Below are positions 39,714-49,681 of a stretch of 64,000 nt of DNA, piece after piece (the stretch's first letter is position 1; every line of letters starts with the position of its first letter). Source of the DNA: Shewanella sp. MBTL60-112-B2 (GTDB lineage Bacteria > Pseudomonadota > Gammaproteobacteria > Enterobacterales > Shewanellaceae); the NCBI RefSeq assembly GCF_019655055.1, contig NZ_BPFA01000005.1, positions 124,001-188,000 on the forward strand, given 5' to 3'. The translations under genes and the position numbers were made by a program. Under the pieces are notes generated by a model. The model was given only the letters and a program-made list of their open reading frames with translations. It was not told where the DNA came from and did not search any database.

Positions 39714-40318
39714 TTAATCAACTCCTTACCTGTAGGAGTCGCATCACTTGTCAGCTTAAAGGCTAGCGGCTGGTTTTCACCTAAATTCATCGTCATAGTT
39801 GCAAAAGCATGGCCTTTAAGCGTTGTAGTGGTTTTTAAGCGCTCAATCCATAGTGGCACGTTCTCAGGGCTAGACGTAAAGCCTTCGAAAACAAAGTTTT
39901 TCTCATTAACTTGAATACGTTCGAGCCAAATACTCGAATCAGCTACGCGGGCAAGGTCTGTCATTAGTGGTGAATAACCATAACTTGTTAATACCTCTTG
40001 CTGACTAAGTTTACCAAACAGCTGTTGTTTCAACTCCAACTGCTGCGCTTTTAGGTTTACCTCGGCGACCAAGGCCTCACTTGGCCCCCGCTTCGCTAGT
40101 GCGGCTTCTAGATCTTTTTTCTCGGCATCAAGAGCTTGCTTGGTCTGCAGTCGCTGCGCTTGGTCTGACTCTAGGCTAGTATTCAATCCAAAGACCAGTG
40201 CGCTTGCGCATAGCAGCACGACCACAATCACCAGCATCGCTTGATTTAATCTTAAGAAAGATAAGCGTAACTCTGGTGGAAATAATGTATCGGAATAAAG
40301 GTTTACCCTTAATTTCAT
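39710..40318 (-). CDS. PilN-like MSHA assembly protein
   Basis: 202 residues. It begins KLRVNLYSDTLFPPELRLSF, then a membrane helix (about 28-48), a coiled coil and a periplasmic domain, the PilN/GspL-C arrangement. It sits between mshI (PilM-like) and mshJ (PilO-like), so the three should form the PilMNO-type inner-membrane complex. It overlaps mshI by 4 bases. Sometimes grouped with mshI names; I leave the symbol open. Confidence 0.88.
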   Translation of the reverse strand: MKLRVNLYSDTLFPPELRLSFLRLNQAMLVIVVVLLCASALVFGLNTSLESDQAQRLQTKQALDAEKKDLEAALAKRGPSEALVAEVNLKAQQLELKQQLFGKLSQQEVLTSYGYSPLMTDLARVADSSIWLERIQVNEKNFVFEGFTSSPENVPLWIERLKTTTTLKGHAFATMTMNLGENQPLAFKLTSDATPTGKELIK

Positions 40319-41196
40319 TGCAGCTGACCTCGCATCATTTCAGCTAAGGCCAGTTCAGCAAACCTTGTGTCAACTGAACCACCTTTATGGGGAGTGACGG
40401 CTTGATTAAAGTTGCCGCTAATTAGGTGCGCAAGCTGCTCACACTCACCATCGGTGACGAGCTCGATGGATGACACTGGCGCCTCTCGCAGTTGGCTCTC
40501 AAAGTAATCCATAGAACGCTGAATTTCTAAACTTAGGTTATCGGCGACGCCATAGGCTAAGTCTTCCGCAGAAATTTTATCAAGCTGTTGAAATCCGCGT
40601 ACTCGACGCTGCATAAAGACCTCACCGCCTCTAACAACTGTTAGTAGTAACTCTTGTCCTTCACGATGACTTAATACCAGTCGGGCTTGATTGTCATTAA
40701 ACAGATTACTCAACGCCATCTCTTCAATTGAAACACCCACAGTTTGAAAACCAGCGCTTTTAGCGGCCAACAATAAAGCGGTTAATAGCGACTTTTCAGT
40801 GACAACCACATTCACTTTATTACTGGTCTGTTTTGATGATTCGAAGTAATCCAAATGAATGTCGGTGACAGGCTGAGTCACAATATCCTTCACTGACCAA
40901 AGTAACGCGGCGTTGAGCTCTTCAGCTTGCACATTTGGCTTATCAACGAGTAAGAGTTGATAGAAATCGGCAGCTAATACTATTTCAATTTTTGCTAGGC
41001 CAAACTCTTTAGCCACTTGTGAGAATGCATTTTCCCAGTCGTGATGCTTAAATGAGAATGCCACCGCCTTAGCGCCCACGTCAGCGACTCCCCCCTGAAA
41101 GACTGATACTTTTTCTGCGCATATATAAATGCCTAACTCGAGTGTCGGTGCGGGTTTGCGCCAAAACTGAATATTATCAAACAGGCTTTTTTTCAT
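40315..41196 (-). CDS. mshI: MSHA biogenesis protein MshI (PilM-like)
   Basis: 293 residues with no membrane helix, in the position and size of MshI, resembling the PilM actin-like ATPase fold (ELGIYICAEKVSVFQGG; LVLSHREGQELLLTVVRGGEVFMQRRVRGF). It is the first gene of the minus-strand assembly cluster after mshH. The 215-base gap upstream probably contains the main promoter of the biogenesis operon. Confidence 0.9.
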   Translation of the reverse strand: MKKSLFDNIQFWRKPAPTLELGIYICAEKVSVFQGGVADVGAKAVAFSFKHHDWENAFSQVAKEFGLAKIEIVLAADFYQLLLVDKPNVQAEELNAALLWSVKDIVTQPVTDIHLDYFESSKQTSNKVNVVVTEKSLLTALLLAAKSAGFQTVGVSIEEMALSNLFNDNQARLVLSHREGQELLLTVVRGGEVFMQRRVRGFQQLDKISAEDLAYGVADNLSLEIQRSMDYFESQLREAPVSSIELVTDGECEQLAHLISGNFNQAVTPHKGGSVDTRFAELALAEMMRGQLQ

Positions 41197-41411
41197 TTAT
41201 TTATGCCTTAAAAATTATCAAAAAATCTTATCGAAATGAGCATGTAAGATTGTGATGACCACTTAAATTGTATATTTAATACTGACAAATCATATCTAAA
41301 CAGTGCAAGGCACTTATTATGCCATTAGTGTAGCGAGTTATCCCTGATTATTATAGATAAAACCCCAATTTAGGAATGACCAGCAACATTTACCAACAAA
41401 TGCGAAACAAA

Positions 41412-43319
41412 CTATACCTCTTCGATCGGCTCACTAAAGAAGCTCCCCTGACCTGCACTCACCCCTAAAATCTGCAGGGTTTGCCACTCCTCGAAGACCT
41501 CTACCCCTTCGGCACACACCTGCACTCCCGTTCTGAATAAACCTCCAATTAGGCTTCGTACAAACAGTTGGTTCTCTGCACGCAAATGGATTTGATTAAC
41601 AATAGAGCGATGTAGCTTAATGAGAGAAATTGGGTAATGGTGAATATACTCTGTACTAACCACCTGTTGCCCAACACGGTCTACACTGATACTCGCCCCC
41701 ATTTTATTGAGCATATCCAAGGGGTCTACAAGCTGCTCCTGATGATGAACTAAAATATCTTCATTCACTTCAAAGATAAGCCTAGGAGCTAGATGGCGAT
41801 ACTCGAGCAGTGTGGTCTTCAACCAGCGAACAAAAGCACGACTCATTAAAGTGTCTAAGCTCAAATTAATACTAAACTTGAGGCTGTTATCTTTATGTTT
41901 TGGTAACAGATCGAACAGAACCATCTCTATGACTTGGCGCTCAATTTGTGGGGTTAGACCACATTTTGTCGCCATTGGTAGAAACAAAGTAGCTCTAACA
42001 AGATTTCCCTGCGTATCTCGTAGCCGGCAAGTCACTTCTTGATGATGAGCATGGGAGTCACTGTCTACAACGGGCTGTGAAAATAGGAAAATCCGCTTAC
42101 TAACCAAAACGTTTTCGAGAAAGCTACGCCAACGCACGGAACCTTTCGACAAGTCCCCATCAACAGCACCTTTATCATACATAAACCAGCTACTATTGCC
42201 TTGGAATTGCGCCGAACGTAATGCCAGCTCAGCCTCTTCGACTAAAGCATCTTTATCGTCTCCGACTTTAAAGTACGCTCCGCCGATATGAAAACAATCA
42301 TCAGGAAGCTGAACCAGAGCGTTCATCTGATTCAAGACTAATCGCAATAGTTTGGCCACCAGCTGATCGGCTTCATTTTGCGAGATCTGCGGTACCACCA
42401 CGGCAAATTGATTGTATGAACGCCTGGAGAAAATACTGTTAGCTTTATCCCCTAATATTTGATTAATGGTGGCAATAAGTTGAGACAGCAGCTCATCAAC
42501 TTCGTACTCTCCAAGCTCATTGCTTAATAGGTCTAAATCTTCTATCTCTAATAAATACAATACCCCCGGAGTCATCATCCCAGAGTGATTACTGAGAGCA
42601 TCGAGTCGGTTTTTTAAAAACAGTCGATTACCAATACCGGTACTGGCATCAAGAAATGTATTTGAGCGAATAAACTGATCGAAGCGAGCCCGCTCTTTAT
42701 GGGCATCATCTAACTCGAGCAGTAAATGGGTAAGCGCTCGATTAATTAATCTAGGCTTACCATCGCCCTTTTCGGCCAGCGCCTTATCATGCTTACCCGA
42801 CAGGATCAGGCTCGAACGCAGCGCCAGATCCTCAATGCCTGTGAGTTGCACCGAAAACCAGCGAAAACCAAAGCGGACAAATGTGAATACCGCCGCGCAA
42901 CCTATGATGATAATCAAGAGCTCACCCCAACTCACATCGTCTTTACTAAATGGTTGGGGCAGAGTGAGCTTCATCATTAATTCCCCATCGCCAAGGGAGC
43001 TTTGGTAGTGAACGCCTCCTTCGATTGGTGTCGATGACAAATATTCAAAAATGGGCTGATTGTTTCGGGATAATGTAAAAGAATTAGCTCGGTAGGCACG
43101 CAGCAAGGGCGGCAACCATGCTTCAAGAGATTCACTCGCTTGTGGCGTATACTCTTGCTCAATTAGGTTTTCGAGTTCGGTCACTTTTTGCTGCTGAAAA
43201 GTGTAAGTTAACTGGATAAAGCTGACCATTGCGGTCAAGAAGCAGATAAATGCGACTCCAGCGAGCGACATCAGCCAAAAGCTAGTCAATTTTTTAGTTA
43301 GAATTCGAGTTAGTTTCAT
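41412..43319 (-). CDS. mshH: MshH, CsrD-like degenerate GGDEF/EAL membrane protein
   Basis: 635 residues: two membrane helices (about 12-34 and 127-149) around a periplasmic region, a HAMP-like segment, a GGDEF-type domain (about 215-360) and an EAL-type domain (about 385-630). Key motifs are degraded: ASTGIGNRLFL remains, but the GGDEF position reads RRSYNQF and the EAL position EVT. That argues against cyclase or phosphodiesterase activity and matches E. coli CsrD, which helps RNase E degrade CsrB/C RNAs. It precedes mshI, the usual place for mshH. Confidence 0.9.
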   Translation of the reverse strand: MKLTRILTKKLTSFWLMSLAGVAFICFLTAMVSFIQLTYTFQQQKVTELENLIEQEYTPQASESLEAWLPPLLRAYRANSFTLSRNNQPIFEYLSSTPIEGGVHYQSSLGDGELMMKLTLPQPFSKDDVSWGELLIIIIGCAAVFTFVRFGFRWFSVQLTGIEDLALRSSLILSGKHDKALAEKGDGKPRLINRALTHLLLELDDAHKERARFDQFIRSNTFLDASTGIGNRLFLKNRLDALSNHSGMMTPGVLYLLEIEDLDLLSNELGEYEVDELLSQLIATINQILGDKANSIFSRRSYNQFAVVVPQISQNEADQLVAKLLRLVLNQMNALVQLPDDCFHIGGAYFKVGDDKDALVEEAELALRSAQFQGNSSWFMYDKGAVDGDLSKGSVRWRSFLENVLVSKRIFLFSQPVVDSDSHAHHQEVTCRLRDTQGNLVRATLFLPMATKCGLTPQIERQVIEMVLFDLLPKHKDNSLKFSINLSLDTLMSRAFVRWLKTTLLEYRHLAPRLIFEVNEDILVHHQEQLVDPLDMLNKMGASISVDRVGQQVVSTEYIHHYPISLIKLHRSIVNQIHLRAENQLFVRSLIGGLFRTGVQVCAEGVEVFEEWQTLQILGVSAGQGSFFSEPIEEV

Positions 43320-43458
43320 CAGTCCGCTTCCTGCAGGATCTTTTTATTGTGTCTGAATCAGCCTTCTCCAAACTGAAACGTTGGAAAATGGTGATAAAGC
43401 CAACCTTAGCTAGTTATCCTTCAGTTATACAGTAATCGAAAAACTATCGGCAACAAAA

Positions 43459-43476
43459 AAGGGCCCTTAGGCCCTT
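43459..43476 (-). terminator. terminator of the malic enzyme gene
   Basis: Six-base stem AAGGGC / GCCCTT (43459-43464 and 43471-43476) followed on the minus strand by TTTTTT. It lies 24 bases after the malic enzyme stop. Confidence 0.75.
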
Positions 43477-43499
43477 ATTTTATGACTAGCACGAAGTGA

Positions 43500-44750
43500 T
43501 TAAGACTCCATGTAGCCTTCTGGTAGCTGTTTAATTGTCGCAACACCCGACTCAATCGCAGCAATCGCTACGGCTTTTGCGACGTTTGGCAGAAGACGTG
43601 CATCGATTGGTTTAGGGATCACGTAATCAGGGCCAAACTCTAGTGAGTCAACATTAGGGTAAGCTGCTAGCACTGACGCAGGAACAGGCTCTTTGGCTAA
43701 TGCGGCAATCGCGTGTACTGCTGCAATTTTCATCTCATCATTAATCTGTGAAGCGCGAACATCTAGCGCACCGCGGAAAATGAATGGGAAGCAAAGCACG
43801 TTGTTAACCTGGTTAGGATAGTCACTACGACCGGTACCCATAATCAAATCTTTACGCACATCGTGAGCCAGTTCAGGCTTAATTTCAGGATCTGGATTAG
43901 AACAAGCAAAAATTACAGGCTTATCGGCCATCAATGCTACATCTTCAGCACCTAATACATCTGGGCCCGAAAGACCTAGGAATACATCAGCACCTTTAAT
44001 CACATCTTGCAGCGTACGCTTATCAGTGTTGTTAGCAAATAACGCCTTATACTCGTTAATGTCGTCACGACGAGTATGAATAACACCTTTTCTATCTAGC
44101 ATGTAAACGTTTTCGCGCTGAGCGCCACAGTTCACAATCATTGTCATACAGGCAATAGCAGCTGCGCCAGCACCCATACATACAAACACGGCTTCTTCGA
44201 TAGACTTGCCTTGAATTTCCAGTGCGTTAATCATACCAGCCGCAGTCACAATCGCGGTGCCATGCTGGTCATCGTGGAATACAGGCACGTTACAACGTTC
44301 AATCAGTGCTTTTTCAATCTCAAAACACTCAGGTGCTTTGATATCTTCAAGGTTAATACCACCAAACGTGTCGGCAATTGCTTCAACGGTGTTGATGAAC
44401 TCTTCAGACGTTCTATGTTTAACTTCAATGTCTGTAGCGTCGATATTCGCAAAGTGTTTGAAAAGTAGCGCTTTACCTTCCATTACTGGCTTAGAGGCCA
44501 ATGGGCCTAAATTACCTAAACCTAAGATTGCTGTACCATTTGAGATAACAGCAACAGTATTGCCTTTACCTGTATAGCGGTACGCATTATCTGGATTAGC
44601 CGCAATTTCACGGACAGGTTCAGCTACGCCTGGACTATATGCTAAGGCGAGGTCCATGCTGGTTTCTGCTGGCTTGGTTAGGCAAACTGCTGTTTTGCCT
44701 GGAACGGGGAATTCATGATAATCGAGGGCTTGTTGACGAAGATCTGCCAT
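43500..44750 (-). CDS. maeB: NAD(P)-dependent malic enzyme (oxaloacetate-decarboxylating)
   Basis: About 416 residues: malic N-domain with SPGVAEPVREIA and the GLGNLGPLASKPVMEGKALLFK segment, then an NAD(P)-binding domain with VCMGAGAAAIACMTMI. It converts malate to pyruvate and CO2. It lacks the C-terminal phosphotransacetylase domain of long MaeB proteins, so it is the short form. The frame opens at 44825, but ATG 44750 has AGGA 9 bases upstream and begins the usual MADLRQQALDYHEFP. Cofactor preference cannot be read safely. Confidence 0.92.
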   Translation of the reverse strand: MADLRQQALDYHEFPVPGKTAVCLTKPAETSMDLALAYSPGVAEPVREIAANPDNAYRYTGKGNTVAVISNGTAILGLGNLGPLASKPVMEGKALLFKHFANIDATDIEVKHRTSEEFINTVEAIADTFGGINLEDIKAPECFEIEKALIERCNVPVFHDDQHGTAIVTAAGMINALEIQGKSIEEAVFVCMGAGAAAIACMTMIVNCGAQRENVYMLDRKGVIHTRRDDINEYKALFANNTDKRTLQDVIKGADVFLGLSGPDVLGAEDVALMADKPVIFACSNPDPEIKPELAHDVRKDLIMGTGRSDYPNQVNNVLCFPFIFRGALDVRASQINDEMKIAAVHAIAALAKEPVPASVLAAYPNVDSLEFGPDYVIPKPIDARLLPNVAKAVAIAAIESGVATIKQLPEGYMES

Positions 44751-44954
44751 TTTTCTAATCCTGAGTGCGACTAATAATATCCTGAGCGAAAGGTCGACAA
44801 CTAAAAGGTTAATCACGCTGCTCATTAAAGATACATTTACAAGGTACTTTAATTGAACAAAAAACAGTTAGTTGATAGCCGCTAAGATACTTGAATCTCA
44901 GGTCATTTCAAATAAGTTCTTCTCATTTTTTAACTTTATCGCTATATATTATTC

Positions 44955-45728
44955 CTAAGGGCTATTTTTCAAGGTTATCTGGGATGGATGCGTGGCATTT
45001 AGCCGATATTTACCGTAAGAAAAATACAACTTACCCCGCACAATCACGGCAGTTTCGAGCAGATTTAGCGTCAAAATGTTACTAAACTTACCAATATCTT
45101 GCTGAGACATCATCACCACTAAGTTATTGTCGATTTTAAGCTCAAAATTTTGACCTTTTCTTTCATAACCAGTGACCACACCTCTGACCTCTAACCATTT
45201 ATTGGCATCATTGCGCGAAAGCGCATTTGTTAGCTTGGCTTGATAATCCTTAACACTCCAAAGTCCAACTTGATCTTGGCGGGCGACTTGCTCAACTTTA
45301 CTCAAACATTTCCAAAAATAATCATTCTGATAGACCCTTGCCTTGGCAAAGCCATTAGCTAACATCAACTCTTGCAGATGCTGTAATTCTTGTGTGTAAA
45401 CATAAGCGAGTGTGCGCCCAAAAGGATCTAAACGCCGCTTATCAAAAGCGAGTAGCAGAGGCTGCCCGGGTTTAATGCGATCCGATAAATACGCTTTAGC
45501 TGAAGTCGCGTAAGGCTGAGAAAGTGCTGGAAATTGAAAATCGATTTCTGGCGAATCGATACCGATAAGGCGGATTAATCGACCATCAGTTAAAGTGAGG
45601 GTATCGCCATCATTGACGTAATCTAGGGTCACAGTTTCATCAAACTGAGTCGGAATACACTGGCTTGCTCGCAAGGAAAAAGCTTGCAAAGACAACAGTA
45701 GAACTGCCAATACTTTTATTCGTTCCAT
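44955..45728 (-). CDS. secreted thermonuclease-family protein (SNase-like)
   Basis: 257 residues with a signal peptide (to about residue 21, SLRA) and an SNase-like OB-fold domain (about 35-165). Catalytic-type residues are visible: RLIRLIGIDSPE (first Arg and Glu) and DPFGRTLAYV (second Arg), with DGDT for calcium. A C-terminal extension of about 90 residues (WLEVRGVVTGYE ...) resembles an additional OB/DUF segment. Likely a periplasmic or secreted nuclease. A monocistronic unit downstream of rpmE. Confidence 0.88.
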   Translation of the reverse strand: MERIKVLAVLLLSLQAFSLRASQCIPTQFDETVTLDYVNDGDTLTLTDGRLIRLIGIDSPEIDFQFPALSQPYATSAKAYLSDRIKPGQPLLLAFDKRRLDPFGRTLAYVYTQELQHLQELMLANGFAKARVYQNDYFWKCLSKVEQVARQDQVGLWSVKDYQAKLTNALSRNDANKWLEVRGVVTGYERKGQNFELKIDNNLVVMMSQQDIGKFSNILTLNLLETAVIVRGKLYFSYGKYRLNATHPSQITLKNSP

Positions 45729-45782
45729 GTCGCCGCTCTCCCCTAAAACTATTACTAAGCTAATCGTATCGGGACACTCACC

Positions 45783-45795
45783 CCAATCAGTATAA
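45783..45795. repeat. isolated partial terminal repeat
   Basis: CCAATCAGTATAA matches 13 of 16 bases of the inverted-repeat ends of the 54694-54959 element. No matching second end nearby; may be a relic or chance match. Confidence 0.4.
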
Positions 45796-45868
45796 AACTA
45801 TCACGAGCCCACAACTGATAGCTATCCAAACAGGAGCAAGATGAGTTATGGCTGAATTTTAGATAGCA

Positions 45869-45894
45869 AAAAGGCGCCAGAAGGCGCCTTTTTT
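45869..45894. terminator. terminator after rpmE
   Basis: AAAAAGGCGCC / GGCGCCTTTTT inverted repeat with a short AGAA loop, A-run left and T-run right. It lies 20 bases downstream of the rpmE stop and can act in both directions. Confidence 0.85.
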
Positions 45895-45913
45895 AAATTC
45901 ATTGCAGAAGTAA

Positions 45914-46126
45914 TTACTTCTTGCCAAGTGCACCAAAGCGCTTGTTGAACTTGTCGATACGTCCGCCAGTATCCATAACTTTCTGGGTACCAGTGTAGAA
46001 CGGGTGACATGCACCACATACGTCTAGGTGTAAATCTTTACCTACAGTAGAGTTAATCTTGATAACGTTACCACAAGTACAAGTTGCAGTGATTTCTGCA
46101 TAATCAGGATGAATGCCTGGTTTCAT
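45914..46126 (-). CDS. rpmE: 50S ribosomal protein L31
   Basis: 70 residues starting [15 protein letters not shown] 46126 follows GAGGTAA. The longer frame to 46252 is not homologous. Zinc ligands CTC (16, 18) and CGAC (37, 40) mark the zinc-binding (C+) form of L31. Located alone between the nuclease and a 246-base upstream gap that should hold its promoter and any leader. Confidence 0.97.
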   Translation of the reverse strand: MKPGIHPDYAEITATCTCGNVIKINSTVGKDLHLDVCGACHPFYTGTQKVMDTGGRIDKFNKRFGALGKK

Positions 46127-46372
46127 TGGAATTACCTCAGTAAAAGGCCATGTCGCTCTTCCAACCCGAAGTCGGACACCACATGCAGTTAAAATAAAAT
46201 TATTTAGGCGGCGAATACTACAGCATATAAATGATAGATTCAAGCAATGCAATGCGTGATCAATAAATAATCTTTCACCACCACGCAGAGCCTACGCTAA
46301 ATAGGGGCTGGAGCCTATATATTCCTCTAAATAGCCCTCTAAAATTAGGCTTCAAAATAGTCCTATAAAATA

Positions 46373-47101
46373 TTATTTCATTGCATCAAACTGCTTCTCT
46401 GCCGCCTTAGCATCAGCGTACTTTTCCAGAGTGTCCATTGATGGACATTCCAATTGCGCCATGGCTTTTAAGCCATGAATACTCTGCTTATTAAACGCCT
46501 TAGGGTTTGCCTCAAAGATAGCCAGCATCGCGCCAAAAGGGCTGATCCCCCATTGCTTAGACTGTCGATTCGCGATTCGCCACAAACTCTCGGTACCATT
46601 GAACTCAACTTGGCAGTCATCTAAACGGCTAACAATGACATCTGCACCACTGACCCTAATGCCACTATTTAACGCCATCGCTTTTGCTTCTGACTGAGTT
46701 CTATTTCCGCTAGTTAACATACCACTCTTGCTAGCATGACTGTTCATTTCCAGTTCCGGAGCATTAGCATTGAACAGGCTTAATACTTTGACCTGATGCC
46801 AGCGATTAACTCGGTACTCCTTCACAATCAACTGCGCATCTTTATCGACAACATCGTCGATGCCAGTGACTTCAACCATAAAAGTAGTCAGAGGCTGAGA
46901 GAGCAACCGCTCTTCACCACTCGCCTGACGAATAAAAAACTGAACTTTGTTCAAGTTACTGTGAGATGACACAATATTGAGCTTTAAGCTGGGGTACTGA
47001 CCAAGCTCAAACTGCCGCTCATTAATACTAACGTGGGACACCTCAGCCTGGGCTGTGGACAGCATCAATATGCCAGCTAATACCCATATGACTCTCTTCA
47101 T
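46373..47101 (-). CDS. small FimV-like periplasmic protein
   Basis: 242 residues with a signal peptide (to about residue 19, STAQA). The N-terminal beta region (VSHVSINERQFELGQYPSLKLNI) recalls the FimV N-domain. Near 165-215 the stretch ESLWRIANRQSKQWGISPFGAMLAIFEANPKAFNKQSIHGLKA is very like the LysM-type motif of FimV/HubP. The membrane helix, acidic region and TPR end of full FimV are absent. It may bind peptidoglycan. Divergent from priA. Confidence 0.75.
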   Translation of the reverse strand: MKRVIWVLAGILMLSTAQAEVSHVSINERQFELGQYPSLKLNIVSSHSNLNKVQFFIRQASGEERLLSQPLTTFMVEVTGIDDVVDKDAQLIVKEYRVNRWHQVKVLSLFNANAPELEMNSHASKSGMLTSGNRTQSEAKAMALNSGIRVSGADVIVSRLDDCQVEFNGTESLWRIANRQSKQWGISPFGAMLAIFEANPKAFNKQSIHGLKAMAQLECPSMDTLEKYADAKAAEKQFDAMK

Positions 47102-47362
47102 TAAAGTGCTTCCTAATCAAACCATTTGTTAATTATTTTTATAAAGCGTAAATCGCACATTCAGCTATTAACATCGACACTTATCGTGTGAGATGCAAGT
47201 GCTATAACAGCTTTTTCTGTTGCATAACTCCAAAAGCTGAATCCCTAGCCCACCTTCTACAGAGATAAATCAACGCAATGACTAATAAAATAAATTGTCG
47301 CTAGCTCTGATTAAATAGGCTCGGTACACTTAAAGCCAGTATCCTTTCGAGTCTGTAACCCT

Positions 47363-49558
47363 ATGCCTTTGTTTGTTGAGGTCGCACTTCCTGTACCAAT
47401 GCGACAAAACTTTAGCTATCAAGTGCCTGAAAATATCACCATTACGCCTCAAAAAGGCATGCGTGTACAAGTGCCATTTGGTCGCCAACAACTCATAGGT
47501 TTGATTACAGCTACCAGTGATAGCTGCTCGCTGACACCTAAGCAGATCAAGCCGATTATAGCCATTCTCGATACCGAGCCGCTGTTACCTGAATCACTTT
47601 ATAAATTAACAGCTTGGGCCGCAAGATATTACTTTTGTAGTCTAGGGCAAATGCTTTCACAGGCCATTCCTGTGGCGCTGCGTAAAGGCGCTGAAGTCAA
47701 AGCATCAACCGTCAGCTATTGGACGTTAACGCAAGCAGGTAAAGAAGCTGATATTAATCAGTTAAACCGTGCCCCCGCACAACGTAAGTTGCTACACAGC
47801 CTACATGAGCGAGATCTAGAACTTAGCGAAATAACCAGCCTTGAACTTAGCAAGGCGGCAGTCAAAGCCTTAGATGAAAAAGGTTGGATTGAAAAGAAAA
47901 GCCGAACGCTGGCTATAGACTTAAGCTGGCGTAGTGAGCTTGAGATGACCGAAGAGCCCCACCGGCTCAACCCAGAACAAGCCATTGCCGTCGCGACGTT
48001 AACTCAGCAAACAGGCTATCACTGCACCTTGCTCGAGGGTGTCACGGGCTCAGGTAAAACTGAAGTCTATCTGGCCATGCTAGAAACCATTCTCAGGCAA
48101 GGTAAACAAGCTTTAGTACTAGTGCCTGAAATCGGCCTGACACCGCAAACCATTAATCGCTTTAGACGCAGATTCAATGTCAAAGTGGCGGTGATCCACT
48201 CAGGGTTAACCGACAATCAAAGATTGGATGCCTGGCGCCAGGCCAAATCTGGCGAAGCGGCGATTATTATCGGCACCCGCTCGGCGCTGTTTACCCCAAT
48301 GCTTTACCCAGGCGTGATCATCTTAGATGAAGAGCATGACTCGAGCTTTAAGCAGCAGGAGGGTGTTGGCTATCATGCGCGCGATTTAGCCGTAATGCGT
48401 GGCCATTTAGAACAGATCCCTGTGCTTTTAGGTACAGCAACGCCTTCGCTTGAGACACTGCAAAATGCACTTAGTGGGCGCTATCAACACTTGCACTTGG
48501 GCAAGCGCGCAGGCGCGGCAGAAAAAGTGCGCCAAGGTATCGTCGATATTCGCAATCAGCCACTGCGATCGGGTATGTCACACGCACTATTAAATGAGAT
48601 GCGCATTCACCTCGATGCAGGCAATCAGGTTATTCTGTTTTTAAACCGCCGCGGTTTTGCCCCGGCACTGATTTGCCATGAGTGCGGCCATTTACATGAA
48701 TGCGACCGCTGTGATGCCTTCTTTACTGTGCATCAAGCACTTGGTGAAATTCGCTGCCATCACTGCAGTAATCAATACGCAATTCCAAGACAATGCCACA
48801 GTTGCGGCAGTACCATGCTTGCAGGCCAAGGCGTGGGCACCGAGCAATTGGCCTCTTTTTTAGAGAAAGAGTTTCCAAATCATCCAGTGGTGCGTATCGA
48901 TAGAGATACCACTCGTAATAAGGGCTCACTCGAAGAACACCTCAATGCGATTCACAAAGGTGAGTATAAAATTCTTGTCGGTACCCAGATGCTCGCCAAG
49001 GGGCATCACTTTCCAGATGTGACCTTAGTGGGCCTGCTCGATGTCGACGGCGCGCTGTTTAGCGCTGACTTTAGAGCGCCGGAACGCTTTGGTCAGCTCT
49101 ATACGCAGGTATCGGGCCGCGCTGGCCGCGCCACTAAACCTGGCACCGTACTGCTACAGACCCATCAAAGCGATAACGCCATGCTGCGCGAGCTGATGCA
49201 TAAAGGCTACGGTGAGTTTGCCCGCAACCAGCTGTTTGAGCGCACTCAAGCTCTGCTGCCACCCGCTTGGCATATGATTCTGATCCGCGCCGAAGCCCAC
49301 CAGGCTATCGACGCAGATAACTTGCTAAGCCAGATTGGTGCTCTACTGCCTCAAGACGAAGAATGTGAGGTGATTGGCCCCATGCCTGCACCACTCGATA
49401 GGAAAGCTGGCAAATATCGTCGCCAGTTATTATTTCAGACTAAAAACCGTAATAGACTGCAGCTAGAATTTGAACGTGCATTGCCGCAAATCGAGCAACT
49501 GCCGCTGGCTAAAAAATGTCGTTGGAGCATAGATAGAGACCCGCAAGATCTGCTTTAA
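47363..49558 (+). CDS. priA: primosomal protein N' (replication restart helicase PriA)
   Basis: 731 residues, E. coli length. N-terminal DNA-binding part (VEVALPVPMRQNFSYQVP), DEAH-type helicase with Walker A GVTGSGKTEVYL and DEEH, and a zinc-binding insert with eight cysteines (CHECGHLHECDRC ... CHHC ... CHSCGS). It reloads the replisome at stalled forks. Precedes argS and ftsN as in many gammaproteobacteria. Confidence 0.97.
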   Translation: MPLFVEVALPVPMRQNFSYQVPENITITPQKGMRVQVPFGRQQLIGLITATSDSCSLTPKQIKPIIAILDTEPLLPESLYKLTAWAARYYFCSLGQMLSQAIPVALRKGAEVKASTVSYWTLTQAGKEADINQLNRAPAQRKLLHSLHERDLELSEITSLELSKAAVKALDEKGWIEKKSRTLAIDLSWRSELEMTEEPHRLNPEQAIAVATLTQQTGYHCTLLEGVTGSGKTEVYLAMLETILRQGKQALVLVPEIGLTPQTINRFRRRFNVKVAVIHSGLTDNQRLDAWRQAKSGEAAIIIGTRSALFTPMLYPGVIILDEEHDSSFKQQEGVGYHARDLAVMRGHLEQIPVLLGTATPSLETLQNALSGRYQHLHLGKRAGAAEKVRQGIVDIRNQPLRSGMSHALLNEMRIHLDAGNQVILFLNRRGFAPALICHECGHLHECDRCDAFFTVHQALGEIRCHHCSNQYAIPRQCHSCGSTMLAGQGVGTEQLASFLEKEFPNHPVVRIDRDTTRNKGSLEEHLNAIHKGEYKILVGTQMLAKGHHFPDVTLVGLLDVDGALFSADFRAPERFGQLYTQVSGRAGRATKPGTVLLQTHQSDNAMLRELMHKGYGEFARNQLFERTQALLPPAWHMILIRAEAHQAIDADNLLSQIGALLPQDEECEVIGPMPAPLDRKAGKYRRQLLFQTKNRNRLQLEFERALPQIEQLPLAKKCRWSIDRDPQDLL

Positions 49559-49681
49559 CACGACTTTATCCATATCAATGCAGAAAAAGTTCGCTAGAGG
49601 ATAGTAATTCACCGCCACTAGCGGCTAAAATAGTCGGTTACCCCTTAATATTTTCTTTATGTAAGTGTCGATCAAACGCCA

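Noticed and set aside
41197..41411. Sigma-70 promoter for the msh biogenesis operon
   Set aside because: The gap is AT-rich and must hold a promoter, but no -35/-10 pair with proper spacing stood out.
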